From: DASXTB01 sp036505615
GTDB taxonomy: Bacteria > Acidobacteriota > UBA6911 > JACQSX01
DNA length: 9,035 bases
Assembly: GCA_036505615.1 (NCBI GenBank)
Contig: DASXTB010000130.1
Coordinates: 1 to 9,035, forward strand
Direction: 5' to 3'
Position 1 is the stretch's first letter, and each line of letters starts with the position of its first letter. This document shows, in pieces, positions 1-6,117 of this stretch. The position numbers and the translations under genes are program-made. The notes beneath the pieces are model-generated. The model ran no database searches and had not been told where the DNA came from. It saw nothing but the letters and a program-made list of their open reading frames with translations.

Positions 1-233
1 ATAGCCGGGGGCAGAGCGCGCTTTTTGCGCGGCGCCCCCGGTCTGCGACACCCACCAAGGGTATGCACCCTGAAAGGGTGCGACACGAATCGCGGATGTA
101 TTTTTTTTGGGGAAGACCGGCTCGGGTCAATCATCGGGAAATTTTGTTGCACCCTTACACAGGGTGCGGAGGTCGATATTGGGGGAAGTCGACTGGGGGC
201 GTCGCGCAAAAAACGCGCTCTGCCCCCGGCTAT
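1..233. repeat. Long inverted-repeat element with nested hairpins
   Basis: Bases 1-43 are the reverse complement of 191-233 at 40 of 43 positions. The three differences are all transitions, and two of them leave G-T (G-U in RNA) pairs in the plus-strand fold. Inside lie two hairpins with the same 7-bp stem: GCACCCT/AGGGTGC at 65-81 (loop GAA) and again at 149-167 (loop TACAC). They sit almost symmetrically about the centre, with a small GACC/GGTC hairpin at 115-128. I see no convincing coding sequence. It could be a non-autonomous (MITE-like) mobile element or a structured RNA. The left end coincides with base 1, so the element may continue outside the window and a target duplication cannot be tested. 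Confidence 0.8.
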
Positions 234-267
234 ACTCTTCGACGCCTTCGGCGTCTAAAGCAAACAA

Positions 268-302
268 AATCTTTGCGTTCTCTGTGTCTCCGCGTTGAGT
301 GA
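268..302. repeat. Degenerate heptamer-type intergenic repeat
   Basis: This purine/pyrimidine-biased tract reads on the minus strand roughly as GAGACAC, AGAGAAC, GCAAAGA, a loose 7-base periodicity. From memory, similar tracts are scattered through intergenic DNA of Acidobacteriota and some other phyla; I cannot check this here. Just upstream is a small hairpin GACGCC-TTC-GGCGTC at 241-255. I see no open frame or promoter that I would call. The rest of the stretch between the left element and the permease start (234-364) holds only this tract, the hairpin and the next repeat. Confidence 0.35.
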
Positions 303-317
303 CCCTGTTAATATCCG

Positions 318-359
318 GTGAGCATTGAGTACTAAGCACTAGAAACTGGCAACCGGCAA
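318..359 (+). repeat. Six-unit degenerate heptamer repeat abutting a start codon
   Basis: Six consecutive 7-base units can be read: GTGAGCA, TTGAGTA, CTAAGCA, CTAGAAA, CTGGCAA, CCGGCAA (consensus near CTRRGCA). Five bases follow, then the ATG at 365. The tract occupies the place where a Shine-Dalgarno sequence should be, and no GGAG-like motif is visible there. This kind of drifting heptamer tandem repeat looks like slippage-generated intergenic filler, but its position next to the start may affect translation of the permease. Confidence 0.5.
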
Positions 360-364
360 CTACC

Positions 365-1600
365 ATGCTTTTTCTGGAATCGATCAGGGTCGCTTCACTC
401 AACCTCACCCGGCACAAGCTTCGCACCGCTTTAACGATGCTGGGGATGATCTTCGGCGTGGCGGCAGTCCTCTCGATGCTGTCTATCGGCGCGGGCGCGG
501 AAAAGGAGGCTCTCTCAGTCATCCAGCAGATGGGTCTGCGCAATATTCTTGTGCAGGCCAAGCAATTCGAGCCTAACGAACTGCAAATCCTGCGACAGGA
601 TTCGCCGGGTCTGTCTCGCCGGGACGTGGAGGCGCTGCGCAAGGCTCTGCCGGAAGCCACGCTGGTTGTGGGAAGAAAACTCTTGAAAACCTATCAGGTC
701 TTTTCTTTCTCGGGGAAGGCGGACTCGAGGGTGCTCGGCGTGGGTGGACTTTACCCGCAGGCGATCAATCTTCAGTTGCTCGAGGGCGCATTCTTCTTGC
801 CAGTCGACGAGGCCACTTCGCATCAGGTCTGCGTACTGGGAACCACGGCATGCCGAAAGCTTTTCGGATTAAACGAAGCCCTGGGACAGCCGGTAAAAAT
901 CAATCAGGAGTGGTTCACGGTGATCGGAGTGCTGGGGGACCATACCATCGAAAAAGAAGAATTCGAAGGAGTGAAAATTGAAAACCCGAACGACGACATC
1001 TACATCCCTCTTCAGACTCTCCTCACCAAGTTTGAGCGCGACCCGGTAGATAACGAATTGGACCAGATCATCATCGAGATCCCTGAAAACGAAGACGTGC
1101 GGAGGCAGGCGGCCCTGATCTCGGGAATGATGGGCAGCCTGCACCGGCAGGTGGATGATTTTTCGCTGGTAGTGCCTGAAAAGCTGCTTCAGCAGAATCG
1201 GCAGACGCAGCGTATTTTCAACATCGTGATGGGAACCATTGCTTCCATCTCGCTGCTGGTCGGAGGAATTGGAATCATGAACATAATGCTGGCCTCCGTA
1301 TTGGAGCGAACCAATGAGATCGGCCTGCGGCGGGCATTGGGGGCGCGGCGGCGTGACATCGGCCGGCAGTTTGTGCTGGAAGCAATCGCCATCAGCCTCA
1401 GCGGGGCGTTGCTGGGAATCGCGCTCGGTTACGGAATCTCTCGCCTGGTATCCAATTTTTCGGGATGGCCGACCATTATCACGCCACTATCGGTGCTACT
1501 GGGAGTCGGTGTCTCCGCCTCGGTTGGCCTGGTGTTCGGCATTTATCCGGCCCGCCAAGCGGCGCGCATCTCGCCGATCGAAGCACTTCGTTACGAATAA
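365..1600 (+). CDS. MacB/FtsX-type ABC transporter permease
   Basis: This encodes a 411-residue inner-membrane permease of the MacB/LolC/FtsX superfamily, whose members use ATP hydrolysis by a partner ATPase to drive export of drugs, peptides or lipoproteins through mechanical movement of a periplasmic domain. The N-terminus has a short amphipathic stretch followed by a membrane segment at about residues 20-45. A large periplasmic MacB-type core spans about 50-275. Three further membrane segments lie at about 283-308, 337-360 and 372-395. The hallmark string GIGIMNIML...ERTNEIGLRRALGA follows the second segment, and the protein ends in the typical YPARQAARISPIEALRYE. Its length matches stand-alone permeases; E. 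coli-type MacB fuses an ATPase in front, which is absent here. No ATPase or membrane-fusion gene is visible; they may lie left of the window. The ATG at 365 gives a full-length N-terminus but has no clear ribosome-binding site. Confidence 0.93.
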   Translation: MLFLESIRVASLNLTRHKLRTALTMLGMIFGVAAVLSMLSIGAGAEKEALSVIQQMGLRNILVQAKQFEPNELQILRQDSPGLSRRDVEALRKALPEATLVVGRKLLKTYQVFSFSGKADSRVLGVGGLYPQAINLQLLEGAFFLPVDEATSHQVCVLGTTACRKLFGLNEALGQPVKINQEWFTVIGVLGDHTIEKEEFEGVKIENPNDDIYIPLQTLLTKFERDPVDNELDQIIIEIPENEDVRRQAALISGMMGSLHRQVDDFSLVVPEKLLQQNRQTQRIFNIVMGTIASISLLVGGIGIMNIMLASVLERTNEIGLRRALGARRRDIGRQFVLEAIAISLSGALLGIALGYGISRLVSNFSGWPTIITPLSVLLGVGVSASVGLVFGIYPARQAARISPIEALRYE

Positions 1601-1648
1601 GCATACCCAACAATCCCGATGAATCCCGGCTGGCCACTCGGCAATGCA

Positions 1649-1808
1649 TGCAGCCATAGAGCCGCGACCGGAAGGGCGTGGCGCGGCAATCTAAGTTATC
1701 CGCACAACGCGATAAGGGAAAATATCCAGCCCGCTTGAGCACCGCGGGATCGCCGAAGCCGGCTATGCTGGCGCGCCGCGCCCTTCCGGCCGCGGCTCTG
1801 TGGCTGCA
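1649..1808. repeat. Inverted-repeat element between convergent genes
   Basis: Bases 1649-1685 pair with 1772-1808 at 34 of 37 positions. All three differences are transitions, two of them leaving G-T pairs on the plus strand. Each arm also folds on itself: GCCGCG (1661-1666) pairs with CGTGGC (1677-1682) around an inner CC-GGAA-GG, which gives a GNRA-type tetraloop. The interior has smaller stems such as TTATC/GATAA and CCCGC/GCGGG. The hexamer CAATGC occurs at 1642-1647 and again at 1809-1814, immediately outside the arms, and may be a target duplication. It lies between the 3' ends of the permease gene and vapC, so it could also limit read-through, but no T-tract follows either arm. Confidence 0.75.
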
Positions 1809-1849
1809 CAATGCCGTGGGGCCGGCCGGGGGTCGATTTTCCAACGGAC

Positions 1850-2257
1850 TCAAGGCACCAGTCGGAAGGCCGACACATGCTTGGGCCGGACTTGAGAAAA
1901 ATGCCTCCGGTCCGTAGTTGCGATCACCGTCAGCCGGAGCCGCTCAGCGATGGCAATAATTGAGGCATCCACAAGACCAATCGCCGGATATTTACCCATC
2001 AGCTCTAAAGACCGTTCCAGATCTCTTATGGAAACAATTTCAAGACTTACTTCACCCTTCGACAGAGACTCTACGAATTTGCATTCAGCATCCGGGCCGA
2101 GCCGCGCCCTCAACAGGTATGCCGCCTCCGGAACAACGGTAATGGGCACGATCAGCACATCTGGCCGACGCCGCACATAGTCTCGCACCCGCCGGTGCCA
2201 AGAATCATCCATGTCGGCCAACGCATAAATTACTCCGGTATCCAGAAGCAAGGCCAT
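1850..2257 (-). CDS. vapC: PIN-domain toxin, VapC-type ribonuclease
   Basis: This 135-residue protein has the single PIN domain of type II VapC toxins, Mg2+-dependent endoribonucleases that typically cut tRNA or rRNA and are neutralised by the partner antitoxin. The expected acidic residues are present in order: D6 in LLLDTG, E44 in VVPEAAYLL, D97 in GLVDASIIAIAE and D116 in ATTDRRHF. The site therefore looks intact and the length is normal. The ATG (2257-2255) overlaps the antitoxin stop codon in a TAATG arrangement, which implies translational coupling, and no strong Shine-Dalgarno is seen. The family is secure from the motifs. Toxicity and RNA target are inferred, since some PIN proteins are not toxins. 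Confidence 0.9.
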   Translation of the reverse strand: MALLLDTGVIYALADMDDSWHRRVRDYVRRRPDVLIVPITVVPEAAYLLRARLGPDAECKFVESLSKGEVSLEIVSIRDLERSLELMGKYPAIGLVDASIIAIAERLRLTVIATTDRRHFSQVRPKHVSAFRLVP

Positions 2258-2607
2258 TACCGATGTCGCTTCGCTGTCTGAACCGCTCGCTGATTCTTCC
2301 GCATGGTTGGTCGAGTGGGCCGCCGCTTTGCCAGGGCATCGTGCCCCCCCTGGTGCCCGCCTGGGTGCGGGTCGAGATTGGACCAGAGCAATTCTTCATG
2401 GATTTCAGCAGTATCACCGCGGCCGCTTCGTCCTACCGCCACGAAGCCAATCGCGAATCCCTTCTTTCGCTTTTCTTCCGCCAGATACTGGCCCAATGCC
2501 TCTCTAACTACGGCCGCCACAGGTCGCGCCTTGCGAACTGCTATCGCATGCAGTTCACGCTCGATCTGTTCGTCAATAAATATAGTGGTGCGCTTCATAT
2601 ATGACAT
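2257..2607 (-). CDS. vapB: Ribbon-helix-helix antitoxin, VapB-type
   Basis: This is a small DNA-binding antitoxin upstream of the PIN toxin. Residues 4-45 (KRTTIFIDEQIERELHAIA then VAAVVREALGQYLAEE) match a ribbon-helix-helix fold: a short beta strand followed by two helices. The middle part, with GRSGRGDTAEIHEELLW, resembles the toxin-binding region of related antitoxins. After about residue 80 comes a very basic tail, rich in Arg, Lys and His, that I do not recognise. It begins next to a run of seven G on the coding strand (plus 2344-2350), so a shifted or decayed C-terminus is possible. Two starts are plausible: ATG at 2607 (MSYMKRTT) or the fourth codon at 2598 (MKRTT). The shorter form is the more usual beginning for this family. 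Expected role: sequestering VapC and repressing its own operon. Confidence 0.85.
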   Translation of the reverse strand: MSYMKRTTIFIDEQIERELHAIAVRKARPVAAVVREALGQYLAEEKRKKGFAIGFVAVGRSGRGDTAEIHEELLWSNLDPHPGGHQGGHDALAKRRPTRPTMRKNQRAVQTAKRHR

Positions 2608-2611
2608 ATGA
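2595..2611. promoter_or_regulatory. Possible vapBC operator overlapping the vapB start
   Basis: TCATAT at 2595-2600 and ATATGA at 2606-2611 form a short inverted repeat, and TCATATATGA at 2595-2604 is itself a perfect 10-bp palindrome. Both candidate vapB start codons lie inside it. Ribbon-helix-helix antitoxins normally bind such AT-rich dyads at their own promoter, so this is a reasonable autoregulatory site. No convincing -10/-35 pair could be fixed. Confidence 0.4.
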
Positions 2612-2699
2612 TAGCATAACTACATTAGCCAAGGCTGCTATAGAGTCTCCATAATTCAGCTCGATGAGGGTGCGGGGATACATTCAAAGTGTGCTGGCT

Positions 2700-2721
2700 G
2701 CCGCTGTGCTGGAACAGCGGC
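2700..2721 (-). terminator. Hairpin just after comEC, possible terminator
   Basis: GCCGCTGT pairs with ACAGCGGC (8 bp) around a 6-base loop, 10 bases beyond the comEC stop on the minus strand. Position and stem suit a terminator. On the minus strand it is followed by a mixed sequence with only a short T run, so intrinsic termination would be weak, and it might instead protect the mRNA 3' end. Confidence 0.35.
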
Positions 2722-2730
2722 GAAATCTTC

Positions 2731-5391
2731 CTAACGGAGGTAAATGCACCCTTCGCGATCGGTACGCCGGATTTTGATCCCTGCGTTCTCCAACCGCTCA
2801 ATGGTGACCGGGTGCGGATGGTCGAAGAGGTTTCTCTTTCCTACCGAAATCACCGCCAGCGCCGGACTCAGCTCATCCAGCCACTTTTGAGAAGTGGACC
2901 ACGCGCTTCCGTGATGCGCCACTTTGAGAATGTCCACATGCCCCACCTTGCCGCTTAACGCGGCTTCCTGGCGGCTGCTCATGTCCCCCGTGAACAAAAG
3001 GACGCGGCCAGGCGCGAGCACGCGAACAACCATTGAGTTCTCATTCATATTGCCGTACGAAGCAGACGTGCGCACTGGCGGGTGAATCACGTCAATTTGG
3101 AAATCCTTAACATTGGTCCGATCCCCCGCCCCAACGAAATGGATCTGCGTCCGCAGCGGAATCGTTTGAATGAAGGGCCGAAAAACGTCGTCTGAGCCGA
3201 CCGACGGCGACAGGAACACCTCCGCAGCCCGGAAGTTTCTGGCCAGCCGGCCGACGGCGGAAATGTGGTCGGTATGGAGGTGGGAAATAAAAATGGCATC
3301 GATTTGCCTTACCCCAATATGCCACAGGGCACGGCTGATTACGCTTCGAGCGAGAAACATGTTTTCGACAGAAGCTTCTTCGCCATCTTCGCGTTTGGAA
3401 GCAAAGGTCCCGGCATCAAACATCACCGTTCGGCCCAGGCGATCAACCAGTGCGGCGCAGTCTCCTTGACCTACATCGAAGAAATAGGCTCCCGGCTGCG
3501 GTTTCCTTCCTAGCTGCGGACACCAGAGCCACCCCAGGTTGAGGGCTAGAATTGCCAGGACCAGAACCTTCTGCATCGTGGGGTTGCGCGACAGCGCTTG
3601 AACAACCAACATCAGCGCCAGCAGACTCAGCAGAATGGGGCCAGCCTGCGGATGGTCGGGAAGAGTCCAGCGATCAAAAAATTCGACGCTGCCGTAACAG
3701 AGGTCGACCAGCTTTTCGGTCATCCACGCCATCGACTGAAAGCTAAACGGCAGCAAACTCAGCAGGAATCCTGGAAAAAGGAGCAATGACGTCAAAGGAA
3801 CCATCACCAGGTTCGCCAGCAATGCCGGACCAGGCCCCTGGTTGGCATGAAATGTGGACAAGAGAAATGTTTCGTTTTGGATCAGAAAAGCAATCAGCAT
3901 CCAGCGAGACAGCAACGACACGGTTTTAAACAGGGGAAGCAAGAGGAAATAGATCGGCTGCAGCCAGCGGCGGTTTTCCATCAGACATTCCAGCCGGAAT
4001 CGGATAGAGCGCGCGTCGTGGCTCGAAGGCTTCAGCGACAGGTCCGGCAAGGCTCGCCAGCAGCCTTGCCATCCCGCCAGCTGGGGGTGGATCAAGGCCT
4101 CTCTCAACGGAGGGACTACTCGAGCCAGCACCAGGCAGCTCACAAAAGAGAATTGAAAACCGGCATTGAAGAGAAGCATGGGCTGATAGCAGAGGAGCGA
4201 GAGCGCGGCGCCCCCCAAAAGATTTAGGCCACTCCCCTTTCGCCAAAGGCATTCGAGAGCCATCAGGCCGCATGCAACCAGCGCGGCACGGTAAACGGAG
4301 GGACCAAAAGGCGTCCGGATCAAAAGCACTGCCCCGGCGCTCCCCAGCAGAGCTGCCCGGACAGGTAACGGAATATGAAGGCGCCTCCCAACAAATGAAA
4401 TTGCCCCCAGAATCAAAGCAAAGTGCATGCCGGAGACTACCAAGAGGTGATACACACCGACCGACTGCGAGCTGTTGATAAAGGAGGAAGGCAAAGAGGA
4501 GCGATCTCCCCAAACCAGGGCGTTCAAGAATGCCGGCACCCGGTGAACCCCAGGCCAATAGGCCCCAAGGCGATTTCGATCGCGAACCGCCAGCAGCCAT
4601 CGGTTCCACAGGCGATTCTGCGGCTGGTAACTCAAGAGCCAAGGGGATTTCAGCACCACCACTCGATGGATTCTTTGCTCTCGAAGCCGGCGATCCATGG
4701 GGAGCCGACCCGGATTCCGAAAAGAGTCGGGGAAGCGCAACTCACCCAAAAAGCGAACCGGATCTCCTGGCATGGGAAGGGCCGGTTTGAGAGCCAAAGG
4801 TGAAGGCGCCGCCCGCTGCGGAGCCAAATTCGCCGCAACAGCCGGCGCACGCGCCATTGCTGTCCCACGCTGGTTTGTAGCGGCCAGTTGCGGCGGCAAG
4901 CAAAAGAATTCCCTTGGCTGCAGTACCGACGAGTAAATCTGTAGTTCTACGGCCGCCGAAACCGGTCGAGGATCTTCGCCCTCTGTTACCTTTTCCACCT
5001 GCACAGTTAAGGTCACACGGTCCGGTTCCCAGGCGGGAAGCGAAGCGACGCGACCCGAAACTTCCACTATCTTTTCCCCGGGCAGAGACTGCTGTGCCCG
5101 CTCGAAAGCGCTCTCTTCGATGTGCGCCCAAGCCCATCCGGCTGAAAGAAATACAAGCAAGCCGGCAAGAAATCCTTGCCGGCAGAGAAGACTCAAAGCA
5201 GCCAGCAATAGCGCAAAATGTAGAAATAACCAATTCTGAGTCCACAACTGTTCCACGGCAATTCCCGAAGCAAAGAAGAATGCGGTCATCAATAATGGCG
5301 GCTGGCGTGAAAATGAGAACCGGAACCATGAGTTTGGCTCCATTGGGGAGGAAATACTGCTCCTTGCAAGAAAATGGCCGCTGTCGCCCAT
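2731..5391 (-). CDS. comEC: ComEC/Rec2 DNA-uptake channel protein
   Basis: This is a large 886-residue inner-membrane protein that moves single-stranded DNA into the cytoplasm during natural transformation. The domains appear in the full order. N-terminal membrane helices (about 30-80) are followed by a soluble OB-like DUF4131 region (about 80-270). Next is the multi-helix Competence domain (about 280-600), with HLLVVSGMHF at 315-324. A C-terminal metallo-beta-lactamase-fold domain follows, with DVGQGD at 639-644, HLHTDH at 704-709, FTGD at 800-803 and HHGS at 826-829. All expected metal-site motifs are present, so the proposed nuclease domain looks intact. The start is uncertain: ATG at 5391 has no clear ribosome site, and residue 17 (5343, MEPNSW) is an alternative. 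No other competence gene lies in the window, which is common for comEC. It is separated from the coaX cluster by the hairpin-rich gap. Confidence 0.95.
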   Translation of the reverse strand: MGDSGHFLARSSISSPMEPNSWFRFSFSRQPPLLMTAFFFASGIAVEQLWTQNWLFLHFALLLAALSLLCRQGFLAGLLVFLSAGWAWAHIEESAFERAQQSLPGEKIVEVSGRVASLPAWEPDRVTLTVQVEKVTEGEDPRPVSAAVELQIYSSVLQPREFFCLPPQLAATNQRGTAMARAPAVAANLAPQRAAPSPLALKPALPMPGDPVRFLGELRFPDSFRNPGRLPMDRRLREQRIHRVVVLKSPWLLSYQPQNRLWNRWLLAVRDRNRLGAYWPGVHRVPAFLNALVWGDRSSLPSSFINSSQSVGVYHLLVVSGMHFALILGAISFVGRRLHIPLPVRAALLGSAGAVLLIRTPFGPSVYRAALVACGLMALECLWRKGSGLNLLGGAALSLLCYQPMLLFNAGFQFSFVSCLVLARVVPPLREALIHPQLAGWQGCWRALPDLSLKPSSHDARSIRFRLECLMENRRWLQPIYFLLLPLFKTVSLLSRWMLIAFLIQNETFLLSTFHANQGPGPALLANLVMVPLTSLLLFPGFLLSLLPFSFQSMAWMTEKLVDLCYGSVEFFDRWTLPDHPQAGPILLSLLALMLVVQALSRNPTMQKVLVLAILALNLGWLWCPQLGRKPQPGAYFFDVGQGDCAALVDRLGRTVMFDAGTFASKREDGEEASVENMFLARSVISRALWHIGVRQIDAIFISHLHTDHISAVGRLARNFRAAEVFLSPSVGSDDVFRPFIQTIPLRTQIHFVGAGDRTNVKDFQIDVIHPPVRTSASYGNMNENSMVVRVLAPGRVLLFTGDMSSRQEAALSGKVGHVDILKVAHHGSAWSTSQKWLDELSPALAVISVGKRNLFDHPHPVTIERLENAGIKIRRTDREGCIYLR

Positions 5392-5590
5392 GACCTACAA
5401 AACGGGTTTGGACAGGATTTTGCGAGTCAGTAATAGAAAAAAGCTAAGCTTTTTTGCGCCGGAGGGGTCATGAGGTCACAAAAACTTGGTTGTTGAGGTC
5501 CAATCCTGCCTGTTTTGCGAACTTCGACGGAGCCTAGCCCGCTTTCAGCAGGCCCTGGAGTTTGGACTTGAGCCGGGCCAGCCGAACGAA
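5392..5590. other. Gene-less leader upstream of comEC
   Basis: I see no coding sequence or RNA gene here. A 7-base inverted pair CAGGATT (about 5413-5419) and AATCCTG (about 5502-5508) and a decayed hairpin around GCTTTCAGC (5541-5549) are the only structure besides the A/T palindrome listed separately. The comEC promoter should lie here on the minus strand, but I could not place -10 and -35 boxes with confidence. Confidence 0.4.
5437..5455 (-). terminator. A/T-flanked palindrome, possible bidirectional terminator
   Basis: A 19-base perfect palindrome: AAAAAAGC and GCTTTTTT pair over 8 bp with a 3-base loop TAA, giving T6 on either strand. On the minus strand it would stop read-through from the unknown gene at 6118-6825 before comEC. 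The stem has only two G-C pairs, so it is weak by intrinsic-terminator standards. A protein-binding site is the alternative. Confidence 0.35.
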
Positions 5591-5883
5591 AGGGCGCTTT
5601 CAGCGGCCTTTCCCGAAGGGTTCCAGAACCGGCCTTCCGAGGCCGGACTAATGGCGGGCGTAATCATCGTGCAGGCCGTTTCAACGGCCTTTTTTCTTTA
5701 TCCCCGCCGGCGTTGACGGCCCAATGTTCGTTCCATCCGATAAATTTACGAAGGAATATTTGGCTGGCTAAAGCCGGTTGATTGGAAGGCCGGTGAACCG
5801 GCCTTGTGTAATTCTGGATTGCCGGCCCCCGGCCTGCAAGGCCGGGGCTGAAACCCTTCGGGAAAGGCCGCTGAAAGCGGCCT
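5591..5883. repeat. Inverted-repeat element with hairpins inside its arms
   Basis: The left arm, 5591-5646, matches the reverse complement of 5829-5883 over about 55 bases with roughly 50 identities and one single-base gap. Within this, 5595-5626 and 5848-5879 match at 31 of 32. Each arm contains its own hairpins: the outer AGGSCGCTTTCAGCGGCCT unit, a small CCC-TTC-GGG type stem, and an inner CCGGCCT/AGGCCGG stem. The interior holds the AGGCCGT-TTCA-ACGGCCT hairpin with a T-run (5673-5695) and AAGGCCGGTGAACCGGCCTT (5786-5805). No protein is encoded. The architecture is that of the elements at 1-233 and 1649-1808 but the sequence is different. A non-autonomous mobile element, REP-like cluster or structured RNA are the options. 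Confidence 0.75.
5673..5695 (+). terminator. Strong intrinsic-terminator-like hairpin, plus strand
   Basis: AGGCCGT (5673-5679) and ACGGCCT (5684-5690) form a perfect 7-bp, mostly G-C stem around TTCA (8 bp if the loop is shortened). Six T follow directly, then CTTT. This is a textbook rho-independent terminator on the plus strand, yet no plus-strand gene lies upstream within 4 kb. It may end a short transcript that starts inside the surrounding element. Confidence 0.6.
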
Positions 5884-5885
5884 GG

Positions 5886-6017
5886 GCGCCGCAAAGCGGC
5901 GCTATTGGAGAGACGTCCTGAGGGGCCGTCTCCTGCACGATGAAAGATTGCGCGGGAGACGGCCCACCGGCCGTCTCTCCAAAATGTCCAAACCAGAGAG
6001 GCCGCTGAGAGCGGCCT
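5886..6017. repeat. Cluster of three further palindromic units
   Basis: Three palindromic units follow the third inverted-repeat element. GCGCCGC-AAA-GCGGCGC occupies 5886-5902. A 78-base unit at 5905-5982 is bounded by TTGGAGAGACG/CGTCTCTCCAA and has an inner 11-bp stem (5923-5933 with 5955-5965). AGGCCGCT-GAG-AGCGGCCT occupies 5999-6017. The last is the same hairpin as 5865-5883 with one loop base changed. The middle unit can also fold as a 9-bp stem, 5956-5964 with 5969-5977, which competes with the long fold. No open frame is supported. The array resembles REP/BIME-type clusters, but no family is identified. Confidence 0.65.
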
Positions 6018-6045
6018 GCGCCTTTATCACGCCTCCTAGACCCTC

Positions 6046-6071
6046 CCAAGGAACAACCTAGGGTTCCTTGG
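6046..6071 (-). terminator. Hairpin downstream of the unknown gene
   Basis: CCAAGGAAC and GTTCCTTGG pair over 9 bp around the loop AACCTAGG, beginning about 46 bases past the stop of the 235-residue gene on the minus strand. It is a clean stem in the right place for a 3' end. No T-run follows, so it is more likely an mRNA-stabilising or factor-dependent end than an intrinsic terminator. Confidence 0.4.
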
Positions 6072-6117
6072 ACGAATTGGAGAGCCAACGGCTGGCCGAT
6101 GCTGAAGAGGCGCGACA

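Noticed and set aside
1649..1808. Ordinary bidirectional terminator for the convergent genes
   Set aside because: The arms are far longer than needed and no T-tract follows on either strand. A role in blocking read-through is possible but not shown.
1600..1850. Short open frames in the permease-vapC gap
   Set aside because: They run through the inverted-repeat arms, lack ribosome sites and have compositions dictated by the GC-rich palindrome.
3926..4642. Alternative frames of over 100 codons inside comEC on both strands
   Set aside because: The comEC frame is unbroken and carries every family motif. The alternatives are low-complexity Arg/Pro/Ser-rich translations.
5461..5560. Possible tRNA or other small RNA upstream of comEC
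   Set aside because: No cloverleaf, TTCGANNC arm or acceptor stem could be assembled.
5591..6071. CRISPR array
   Set aside because: The units are palindromic hairpins of different sequence and irregular spacing, not identical direct repeats with unique spacers, and no cas gene is present.
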